Source: Methanosarcina mazei S-6 (GTDB taxonomy: Archaea > Halobacteriota > Methanosarcinia > Methanosarcinales > Methanosarcinaceae). Taken from it: a stretch of DNA of 64,000 bases. A model generated the notes under the pieces. That model did not search any database. It worked only from the letters and a program-made list of their open reading frames with translations, and had not been told where the DNA came from. The DNA is taken from the NCBI RefSeq assembly GCF_000970205.1, contig NZ_CP009512.1, positions 2,294,001 to 2,358,000 on the forward strand. The letters are read 5' to 3'. This document shows positions 55,822-62,712 of the stretch, piece after piece. Made by a program: the position numbers and the translations under genes. Within the stretch, counting starts at the first letter, position 1. Every line of letters begins with the position of its first letter.

Positions 55822-56640
55822 ATGGGAAATATACTTTTCGATGCCCTAAAACTCAGTCTGTTAGAAACTTTCTGTGTCACAGGTGCTCTGATCCTCACAG
55901 GCATACTCCTTGGGATACTTGAGCACAGAGCCAACTTTTATATCCAGAGTATTTTCGGCATGAAAGGAATTATGCTCACATCCTGGATAGGCACTCCGAT
56001 TCATGAATCAGGCCACCTTCTCATGTGCTATATTTTCAAGCACAAAGTAAGTGAATTCAAACTATTTACCCTGAAACCCAGGGATGGAGTACTGGGATAC
56101 GTCAACCACAGCTGGAACTCAAAAAGCCTTTATCAGAATATAGGGAACTTTTTCATAGGCATGGGTCCCATATTCAGCGGAACCGCAGCCCTTATCCTTG
56201 GAATGTACCTTTTCCTTCCTGATTCCTTTTCCACGTTTTCAAATTATTTTTCTTTTGAACCCGGACAGCCCGATTCACAGACGTTAGCGGATATTTTCAT
56301 GCTGACAATCCAGCTTTTTAAAAGCATTTTTACTGCAGAAAATCTGGCTTCCCCCGGTTTTTTGATTTATTTTGCTCTTGCAATTGCGATTTCCTCCCAC
56401 ATAGCTCTGAGCAAAGAAGACCTTAAAGGAGCAGGGAGAGGCCTGATTACTATCTTTTTCTTCATTTTACTTGTAAATGCCTTTGCCCTGCTTCTCAATG
56501 CCGATTTTTCCGGCTTTTTTATGAGGATCCTGGTTCTGAATATTTATATGCTTGCGTTTTCAATGATTTCAGTTGTTTTTTCTTTAATCAGGCTGGTTTT
56601 AAGTGCTTTTGTTTATATGCTTGTTTCCAGAATCGCTTGA
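55822..56640 (+). CDS. Membrane zinc metalloprotease (M50-like)
   Basis: A 272-residue protein with about six helices. TPIHESGHLLMCYIF gives the metal motif HExxH at His61-Glu62-His65 inside the membrane region, and IGMGPIFSGTAALILGMYLF is the partner G-x-GP segment of membrane proteases. The second metal ligand is uncertain. It may cleave membrane proteins or regulate an envelope response. It is the last core-type gene before the defence island. Confidence 0.75.
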   Translation: MGNILFDALKLSLLETFCVTGALILTGILLGILEHRANFYIQSIFGMKGIMLTSWIGTPIHESGHLLMCYIFKHKVSEFKLFTLKPRDGVLGYVNHSWNSKSLYQNIGNFFIGMGPIFSGTAALILGMYLFLPDSFSTFSNYFSFEPGQPDSQTLADIFMLTIQLFKSIFTAENLASPGFLIYFALAIAISSHIALSKEDLKGAGRGLITIFFFILLVNAFALLLNADFSGFFMRILVLNIYMLAFSMISVVFSLIRLVLSAFVYMLVSRIA

Positions 56641-56940
56641 TGTGAAGCAATTTTTTCTTTAATTACCGGATTCTTTCATCTTCGATGCTATCTCCACAGC
56701 AAGCGGATGGGGTATTCGACTGGATAAACTTGGCTTATTTCTAAGCATGCTATAACCAAAATCAAACATGGGTATGTATAAAATGGTCTGTCTATTTATC
56801 TTAATCATAAGTATTACATCCTTATAAAAAAAGACTCATTTGCTTCCAATGTAATTTTTGAGTGCTGATTTCTTAACTCTGACGCTACTCGCAAATTGAA
56901 GATATTGCCTTCATAGGGAATTATTGGACTGGGTGAATTA
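56641..56940. other. Left border of the defence island
   Basis: About 300 AT-rich bases. No attachment site, tRNA or repeat matches the right border. GGGTGA six bases before ATG 56941 is the ribosome-binding site of the first island gene. Confidence 0.4.
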
Positions 56941-58317
56941 ATGAGCGGAAATAATTACAAATCAATATGTTTCGTTGCTATGCCCTATGGCAAGAAAACT
57001 GATTTGGCAACTGGAACTGAAATCGATTTTGACAAAATATACGAATTGGCCATAAAACCAGCAATTGAGGAAGCGGGACTGGAGCCACTGCGTGGTGATG
57101 AAGAGCTAACCGGGGGGATAATTCATACTACAATGTTTGCCAGACTATTACTTTCCGAATATGTGGTGGCTGATTTAACTCTTTCCAATCCGAATGTATT
57201 TTATGAACTGGGAATCCGTCACGCCGTCAAACCATTTACTACAGTGCCCATTTACGCCAAAATACATCCTTTACCTTTTGACGTGGACATGATTAGGTCA
57301 ATTGGTTATAACCTAAAAAACGGTATTTTATCAAAAGAGGCAGCTGAAAATCTAAAATCTGAACTTATGAAACGTATTCAACAAGCGATCAACGGTCCTC
57401 AAGCAAATGACAGCCCACTATTTGAATTGATCCCGAAATTTCCAGCTATCAAGCTGCCATATGAAGTAACATACTCTTTTAGAGAACGAGTTAGCCACGA
57501 CAAAGAATTCCATGAACGTCTTGACAGGGCCAAATTAAAACCATCTAATCAGGAACGATGTGTGGCCCTTCTAGAGATTCAAGAAGATTTAGGTGATCTG
57601 AAAGGAACTCAAGCTAGTATACTCTTAGATCTGATGCTCTCTTTTCGCAGTGTGGAAGCCTGGAACAAAATGACGGATCTATGCGAAGCTTTTCCGGATT
57701 ATTTAAAAAATAATATCTTTGTACGTCAGCAGTGGGCCTTTTCACTAAATCGACGAAACAAACCGGGAGATAGGGATAAAGCTGTTTCACTTCTCACAGA
57801 GGTTATGAAAGAATATGGTCCCGATCCCGAGACTCTTGGTATATTAGGGCGCATACACAAGGACCGCTACCGTGAAGCAAAAGAGAAGGGGAGCATTATA
57901 GCTTTAGCTGCCCTGGACGAATCAATCTCTACTTATGTTGAGGGCTTCAATTCAGATCCTCGTGATTACTATCCGGGCATAAGTGCTATTACACTACTTA
58001 TCGAGAAAGGCGATAAAGAAGCTTTGAAAAAGGCGGAACAGCTAGCTCCGCTCGTAAGTTTTGCAGTGGCTCGCCGTGGTGGTGCCAGTTCCAATAACTA
58101 CTGGGATCTTGCTACGGTACTCGAACTTAATTGTATAAGCTGTGATTGGGTTTCTGCAGTAAACGTTTTACCAAAAGTTCTAGACAAAGCAAAAGAATCA
58201 TGGATGCTAAAGTCCACATCAGACAATCTTAGAATGTTAAAACAGGCTCGTATTTGCCAAGGTCATAATATAGAAAAGCTTCAAGAGATTATCAAAGAAT
58301 TCGAGAAATGTATATGA
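56941..58317 (+). CDS. Deoxyribosyltransferase-like (DRHyd) domain fused to TPR-S-like helical region
   Basis: A 458-residue protein. Residues 8-150 form a nucleoside-deoxyribosyltransferase-like Rossmannoid: ICFVAMPYGKKTD, DFDKIYELAIKPAIEEAGLEPLRGDEE, MFARLLLSEYVVADLTLSNPNVFYELGIRHA, with Glu89 in the NPNVFYELG motif as a candidate catalytic residue. The rest is alpha-helical and matches the DUF4071/TRAFs-binding class of TPR-like repeats, including KAVSLLTEVMKEYGPDPETLGILGRIHKDRY. In bacterial conflict systems such domains are proposed to sense or cleave nucleotides and to regulate caspase or TIR effectors. The caspase gene downstream supports this. Confidence 0.8.
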   Translation: MSGNNYKSICFVAMPYGKKTDLATGTEIDFDKIYELAIKPAIEEAGLEPLRGDEELTGGIIHTTMFARLLLSEYVVADLTLSNPNVFYELGIRHAVKPFTTVPIYAKIHPLPFDVDMIRSIGYNLKNGILSKEAAENLKSELMKRIQQAINGPQANDSPLFELIPKFPAIKLPYEVTYSFRERVSHDKEFHERLDRAKLKPSNQERCVALLEIQEDLGDLKGTQASILLDLMLSFRSVEAWNKMTDLCEAFPDYLKNNIFVRQQWAFSLNRRNKPGDRDKAVSLLTEVMKEYGPDPETLGILGRIHKDRYREAKEKGSIIALAALDESISTYVEGFNSDPRDYYPGISAITLLIEKGDKEALKKAEQLAPLVSFAVARRGGASSNNYWDLATVLELNCISCDWVSAVNVLPKVLDKAKESWMLKSTSDNLRMLKQARICQGHNIEKLQEIIKEFEKCI

Positions 58318-58322
58318 TTTAA

Positions 58323-58492
58323 AGTAAGTGGATTGACAAAGAGCTTGAAATTGCAGAGTACTTCGGAAGATCTATAATTGCTGTTGAACTTGGGGATCAG
58401 AAAGAACATCGAGAATTGTAAAAAAGCATGTTGATAGGATTGTAAAACGGGACACTGAGTCGATAGTTGGTGCAATAAGGGACTGGGCATAA
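58323..58492 (+). pseudogene. Remnant of a TIR-like (MTH538/ThsB-type) protein
   Basis: The reading frame SKWIDKELEIAEYFGRSIIAVELG, after a one-base shift near 58397, continues as SERTSRIVKKHVDRIVKRDTESIVGAIRDWA and a stop. This is the C-terminal third of the DUF1863/TIR-like family (kWIxKEIexA..gkpIIgV....aDxiVxWnteSIVxAIR). There is no start and a stop precedes it. It ends 12 bp before the caspase ATG, whose GGTGA lies at the remnant's end. Confidence 0.7.
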
Positions 58493-58504
58493 GGTGATGG
58501 AATC

Positions 58505-59452
58505 ATGAGAAAGGCATTGGTTATAGGAATCGATAATTATCCATACGATCCATTAGAGGGCTGTGTAAATGACGCTGTATGTGTAGCCAGTCTGCTGAAA
58601 AAAAATGAAGATGGATCCCCCAATTTTGATGTTAGATTAATTACAAATCCTTCAGACAGGCAGGATATTCCCACAACAAGAAGGTTAATTGATGAACTTT
58701 TTGAAACACATAGTGATGTTGCGTTATTTTATTACGCGGGTCATGGTTTGTTAAAATCTACAGGTGGGTATATTATTACATCAGATTTTAAAACACATAA
58801 TGAAGAAATACCTATGAGCGAAATCCTTGGGCTTGCAATAAACTCAAGAGCTAGAAGTAAAATCATTATCTTAGATTGTTGTCATGCGGGCTCCTTTGCG
58901 GAATCAAATCTTGGAAACTCAAGTATTTCCAATTTATGCGATGAGTTGACAGTAATTACAGCTAGTCGTGACATCGAGTCTGCAGATGAAATAGGTGGCC
59001 ATGGAGTATTCACTTCATTATTAATAGATGCACTTCAAGGGGGAGCTGCAGATATTCGGGGACATATCACAGCTGGAAGTATATATGCTTACATAGATTC
59101 TGCTCTTGGTGCCTGGGCACAAAGGCCTATTTTCAAAACAAATGTTTCCAGATTTGTACCAATCAGAAGCATAAATCCAAAAATACCACTTGAAAAGCTG
59201 AGACGAATTCCCAAATACTTCCCAAAGCCTGAAAATGAATTTAAATTGGATCCTTCTTATGAACCTACCTCAGAGAAGGCTATTGCTTTTAAATGTGAAA
59301 TATTCAAGGATTTACAAGATTTTGAATCTGAAGGTCTTGTAAAACCTGTGGATGAGGAGCATATGTATTATGCTGCAATGAATTCAAAATCTTGTAAGTT
59401 GACAGCTTTAGGATATCACTATTGGAGATTAGTCAAACAAAACAAACTATAA
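58505..59452 (+). CDS. Caspase-like cysteine protease (peptidase C14)
   Basis: A 315-residue protein. RKALVIGIDNYPYDPLEGCVNDA opens the p20-like domain; ALFYYAGHG gives His80 and IIILDCCHAGS gives Cys126, the catalytic dyad. GVFTSLLIDALQGGAAD closes the domain. The C-terminal 80 residues (FPKPENEFKLDPSYEPTSEK and a helical NSKSCKLTALGYHYWRLVKQ end) are a separate small domain found on stand-alone bacterial caspases. Cleavage of cell proteins as a self-destruct effector is the expected role. Base composition is more AT-rich than core genes. Confidence 0.9.
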   Translation: MRKALVIGIDNYPYDPLEGCVNDAVCVASLLKKNEDGSPNFDVRLITNPSDRQDIPTTRRLIDELFETHSDVALFYYAGHGLLKSTGGYIITSDFKTHNEEIPMSEILGLAINSRARSKIIILDCCHAGSFAESNLGNSSISNLCDELTVITASRDIESADEIGGHGVFTSLLIDALQGGAADIRGHITAGSIYAYIDSALGAWAQRPIFKTNVSRFVPIRSINPKIPLEKLRRIPKYFPKPENEFKLDPSYEPTSEKAIAFKCEIFKDLQDFESEGLVKPVDEEHMYYAAMNSKSCKLTALGYHYWRLVKQNKL

Positions 59453-59756
59453 TTTCATTTGGGCAAGAATTAATGCTCAAATCTTTATTGTCCAGCAATC
59501 AGGCTGGGTTATTTACTCACTTAATATGAGATGATCGTCTTACTCCTTCAGATTTAAACTTGCCTTTATACAGATGTTTTAATAATCGGCCTTCAAAATC
59601 GAATTCCTTACTATTTTATCTATTGCTACGCTTCTATATATCAAAACGAAAAATTTTTAATCGTTTGTGAAATGATGGTTTCTAATCAAAAGCTGATGGG
59701 ATCAAATCTAATTTTAAATTTCCGCATAATCGCAAAAGAGTTTTTAAAATGGTTCT
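59453..59756. other. Gap between caspase and TIR-like genes
   Basis: About 300 AT-rich bases without a coding frame or a ribosome-binding site for the next gene, which may have its own promoter (TTTTTAAAATGG just before it) and a short leader. Confidence 0.4.
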
Positions 59757-60524
59757 ATGGAAATTCCAGTGTTTCTTAGTTATGCAAAACCGTTCAATCA
59801 AAAACAAACAAAATTTATCCGCAAAGTTGCAGGACATTTAGTAGAAATCGGCTTCAAGCCGAGAACTCTAGGAATTACCGACAATAGTACTTCAGCACCA
59901 TTAATCAAAATAAGAGAGATAATAAATGAATCTCATGGGCTATTATCAGTTGCATTTAGGCGAGGTTTTATAGAAAAAGGAGTTGGTAAACCTAATACAA
60001 ATCTGACAGGACATACACAGTACGATATTTCTCAAAAATGGATTACAAGTCCCTACTGTCAAATTGAACCTTCCATGGCTTTCCAAATAGATATGCCCAT
60101 CTTGATTTTTAGGGAAAAAGGGGTTATTGATGATGGTATTCTAGAAAACGGTGTTGTTGGTTCCTATATACCTGAATTTGATCTTGATTCCTCAATTGAT
60201 CAATATTTTGAATCTTCTGAGTGGAATCAGTTAATAATTGAATGGAAAAAGTCTGTGCTAGAATATAAAAGATGGAAACAGTTCAAATCAAATGTGCTTG
60301 TTCACCACATAATAAGTTGCTGCATTTGTGAAGAAAAAGGGATAACATTCGATCATTTGTATAAGGCATTCAAAATGTCTATAGATAGAGAAGGTCTCAA
60401 TCATTACGAAATATTTGCGGCAATTATCGGTGCAGATGAGAGTTTTGAAAGTAGATATAAGATTCCGAATCATTCGCTACAATCTGATTATATCTTAATT
60501 TGCAATAATGTTTTCAAAGATTGA
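59757..60524 (+). CDS. TIR-like domain protein
   Basis: A 255-residue protein. VFLSYAKPFNQKQTKFIRKVAGHLVEIGFKPRTL matches the first strand and helix of TIR-type domains. INESHGLLSVAFRRG is the central strand, and TSPYCQIEPSMAFQIDMPILIFREKGVI corresponds to the SxxCxxE helix of TIR NADases, with Glu104 in the position of their catalytic residue. The C-terminal third is helical and not recognised. It is likely an NAD-cleaving or signalling partner of the caspase. Alternatively it is a nucleoside-hydrolase-like cousin. No ribosome-binding site is seen. Confidence 0.72.
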   Translation: MEIPVFLSYAKPFNQKQTKFIRKVAGHLVEIGFKPRTLGITDNSTSAPLIKIREIINESHGLLSVAFRRGFIEKGVGKPNTNLTGHTQYDISQKWITSPYCQIEPSMAFQIDMPILIFREKGVIDDGILENGVVGSYIPEFDLDSSIDQYFESSEWNQLIIEWKKSVLEYKRWKQFKSNVLVHHIISCCICEEKGITFDHLYKAFKMSIDREGLNHYEIFAAIIGADESFESRYKIPNHSLQSDYILICNNVFKD

Positions 60525-60563
60525 CCATTCAATTTCAATATTTTCCGAGGTAAAGGGACGGGA

Positions 60564-61012
60564 TTAAAATCCACTCTCTTTCCCGGTCATCCTTTCAATC
60601 TCAATCTTAATCACACACAGCCTGTTAACCTTCCATTCTTCAAACTCAAAAGGTCCCTCCATTCCGTAATGCTCTGAAAGCACAGTAAGCCCCCTGACTT
60701 TTTCGTCGTAATCTTCCAGAAACTTTGCCTGCCCGTGCCCAATAACACTCCTGTAACGGACATTGTATTTGCAGGGGTCATTAGCAGTAATAAGTTCTGT
60801 TTCGGCGGCGGCTTCAAAACAGACCCTGGGGTTCTTTTTAAGGATCTCAATTTTCCTGCCTTTCTGGGAGCTGTGGAGATAGATAGCGTTTTCCTTATAG
60901 CCGAAAGACATTGGGACGATGTACGGCGTTTCGTCATCAGAGAGAGCGATGCGGATAAATTTTGCTTTTGAAAGGATGTCTTCGATTTGCTGCCTGTCAG
61001 ATATCAATTTCT
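60564..61012 (-). pseudogene. NimA-like flavoprotein gene, 3' part (5' end cut off by IS1)
   Basis: The protein reads ISDRQQIEDILSKAKFIRIALSDDETPYIVPMSFGYKENAIYLHSS, then KIEILKKNPRVCFEA, a split-barrel pyridoxamine-phosphate-oxidase-like protein of the nitroimidazole-resistance (NimA) type that binds FMN. Its first five codons (MGSQK, preceded by AGGTGA) lie at 62215-62229, on the other side of the insertion sequence. TTG 61007 could restart translation from the junction with only two or three residues changed, so residual function is possible. Confidence 0.88.
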
Positions 61013-61027
61013 GGTCGTGTCCTCATA

Positions 61028-61729
61028 TTATTGAACAGGAACTCTAAATGTTAATAGTTCCTTTAAACTCCATATGTGATCAGTTATTCCTTCTGCCATA
61101 GCTGGAGTCCTTTGAAACCATTTTCTGTTTCCAGAATCTATTTTTAGCCTTAGAGACTTATGAGGTTTTATAAAGTTATACCATGCCTGGAATAAATCAA
61201 TAGCTTTCTGATGCATCCTTTTGGTTTTACTGAAATTCATTCCTTTTCTTATAAATCTTGCAAGAGATGTCCTTATCGTAAGGTTAATCCTTTCTGCATA
61301 AGAAGTTCCAATATAACTATCCGCATCAGCTCCAAGCATTTCGAATATCTCATCAGGATCTCCAAAGATGATACGTTGAACTGTTTCAACTACATAATTT
61401 TTTACCTTTTTCTTCAATACTTTGACATATTTTAAATCGTCAGGTGGAACCAGTTTAGGTAGCGGTTTTCTTCCGATACCTTTGTATTGTGGCAACTCGA
61501 TTTTACCATAAACGTTTATAAGTGCTTCTTCAAAGGCATCCCAATCATCTGAGGTAAATACAGGAATAGGAGAAGATGTGGAACGCATCTTCTCAACTTC
61601 TTTAAATAACTCTATAGCATCCTCAGCACTACGTTTTCCTTCATGATGAGAAAGGAGCAATCTTGTGTCACTTTTGATTGCTGTAAGTGAATACACATCC
61701 CCACACTCTTCAGAATCCTCGTCAGTCAC
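61028..61729 (-). CDS. IS1 family transposase, InsB-like catalytic frame
   Basis: A 233-residue frame with the DDE nuclease core: an Asp in VYSLTAIKSDTRLLL-type strand, PVFTSDDWDAFEEAL, and a Glu region in YIGTSYAERINLTIRTSLARFIRKGMNFSKT, ending KPHKSLRL. It has no good start of its own and is expected to be produced by -1 slippage on the A7 run at 61731-61737, joining IKKSKK to NVTDEDSEECG. Confidence 0.92.
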   Translation of the reverse strand: MTDEDSEECGDVYSLTAIKSDTRLLLSHHEGKRSAEDAIELFKEVEKMRSTSSPIPVFTSDDWDAFEEALINVYGKIELPQYKGIGRKPLPKLVPPDDLKYVKVLKKKVKNYVVETVQRIIFGDPDEIFEMLGADADSYIGTSYAERINLTIRTSLARFIRKGMNFSKTKRMHQKAIDLFQAWYNFIKPHKSLRLKIDSGNRKWFQRTPAMAEGITDHIWSLKELLTFRVPVQ

Positions 61730-62172
61730 ATTTTTTTGCTTTTTTTTATATATGACCAGATCTCATCAACCTCTACTCTCGTAAGATTAAGATTTTTGAG
61801 GAAATAAGTTGTAACTTCTTCTGCATGGGTTCCTGCAATCTCAAGCCATCTACAAATAGTGTCTTTACTATGTCCAGTAGCTCTTGCAACTCCACGAATA
61901 CTGCCTTTTTCAGGAAGCATAGCTATTGTCCTTAGAACTTCTTCATCTGGAGTGTTTAATTCGAAAAATATTGTACCTTTGGTTTCACTAAAACATTTTT
62001 TACAAGTTTTACATTTAAAAAGAGCATGGTTATTTTTACCATATCTTTCTTTAAGGACTATATTCCCTTGATTTTTAATTCCATAATCAGTGCAGTCTTT
62101 GTTCCAGCAAAAAAATTGTGAAAAATCGATTTCAGAAGTGATTAAGATGCCCCCAAATAATAATAGATTCAA
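61726..62172 (-). CDS. IS1 family InsA-like DNA-binding protein
   Basis: A 148-residue frame with a zinc-ribbon (CWNKDCTDYGIKNQG, CKTCKKCFSETKG) followed by a helix-turn-helix (GSIRGVARATGHSKDTICRWL) and the linker LTRVEVDEIWSYIKKSKK that leads into the catalytic frame. As in bacterial IS1, the unshifted product would bind the ends and repress. Confidence 0.92.
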   Translation of the reverse strand: MNLLLFGGILITSEIDFSQFFCWNKDCTDYGIKNQGNIVLKERYGKNNHALFKCKTCKKCFSETKGTIFFELNTPDEEVLRTIAMLPEKGSIRGVARATGHSKDTICRWLEIAGTHAEEVTTYFLKNLNLTRVEVDEIWSYIKKSKKM

Positions 62173-62211
62173 GATTATATAAAACTAAGTCAATGATTTG
62201 AGGACACGACC

Positions 62212-62229
62212 CAATTTCTGGCTTCCCAT
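62212..62229 (-). pseudogene. NimA-like gene, detached 5' end
   Basis: ATG 62229 and the codons for GSQKL, with AGGTGA six bases before, precede the IS1 element. The remainder of the gene is at 60564-61004. Confidence 0.85.
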
Positions 62230-62497
62230 TTTTTTCACCTGAAAGAGATAATTTGTGAAAAATTTTATAAAGCTTACTAAATTCTATAAAGCTTACTAAC
62301 CTGATAACTTTTCATTTATATTTTAGATATTGCATCTAAAACAATAATTACATCTAAAACAATATTAGATAAGATAAAACTTGAAAAAAAGACATGCTCA
62401 GCTTTTATAGGCTGGTTTATTAATAATTCTTCTGCAATCGGTTTTCAGAATTTCTCCACGCTCCGATGCCGAATAGTCAGAAAACCCATGACAACTC
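62230..62497. other. Intergenic region right of the IS1 element
   Basis: About 270 AT-rich bases with a repeat of AAGCTTACTAA (62271, 62290) and AAAACAATA-type units near 62339-62370. No gene seen. Confidence 0.4.
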
Positions 62498-62508
62498 TTA
62501 AGTATAAG
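62498..62508 (+). promoter_or_regulatory. TATA-like box of the leader transcript
   Basis: TTAAGTATAAG is centred about 25 bases before the ATG of the leader peptide, the usual distance to an archaeal transcription start, so the transcript may begin on or next to that ATG (leaderless). Confidence 0.5.
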
Positions 62509-62528
62509 ATTCTTCTTCTACTCTCCTA

Positions 62529-62612
62529 ATGTTAAGTTCTACCACAAAGTACACGGAATCCGATTTTCCTGTATCCGTAGTAACTGTAGTAGTGGTAGTA
62601 CTATTCGCTTGA
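62529..62612 (+). CDS. Val/Leu-rich leader peptide of the acetolactate synthase gene, 27 residues
   Basis: ATG TTA AGT ... TGA encodes a peptide that opens MLSSTTKYTESDFP and ends VSVVTVVVVVLFA. Eight valines (seven GTA, one GTG) and a leucine (CTA) are packed into the last 13 codons; valine and leucine are end products of the pathway whose first enzyme is encoded 100 bp downstream. E. coli ivbL, upstream of ilvB, has the same design. There is no Shine-Dalgarno sequence, consistent with leaderless translation. The stop codon TGA lies inside the 5' arm of a hairpin. Translation has not been shown. Confidence 0.6.
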   Translation: MLSSTTKYTESDFPVSVVTVVVVVLFA

Positions 62613-62653
62613 GCAAGAAAAAGAAATCATTCTGGCTCAAGTGTGCTGTTTTT
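62608..62653 (+). terminator. Candidate attenuator hairpin with T-run
   Basis: CTTGAGC (62608-62614) pairs perfectly with GCTCAAG (62635-62641) over a 20-base loop. A TTTTT run follows at 62649-62653. The 5' arm overlaps the stop codon of the leader peptide, so a ribosome there would block the stem. ACTATTC (62600-62606) can also pair with GAATAGT (62666-62672), a possible competing or enclosing structure. Confidence 0.5.
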
Positions 62654-62712
62654 GGTTATTATACTGAATAGTGCATTCTGTGCCAGTTTTGTTTCTTTCC
62701 GGGTGTTTTAAG

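Larger units (their letters stand above)
61013..62211 (-). mobile_element. IS1-family insertion sequence, 1199 bp, 8-bp target duplication
   Basis: The ends are GGTCGTGTCCTCATATTATT and, reverse-complemented on the right, GGTCGTGTCCTCAAATCATT. The target duplication CAATTTCT lies at 61005-61012 and 62212-62219. Two overlapping ORFs encode an InsA-like and an InsB-like protein on the minus strand. Removing the element and one target copy restores the NimA-like reading frame with its ATG and ribosome-binding site. Confidence 0.95.

Noticed and set aside
56641-56940. Integrase attachment site or tRNA at the left edge of the defence island
   Set aside because: No tRNA-like fold, integrase gene or direct repeat matching the right border was found, so the island's mode of entry is unknown.
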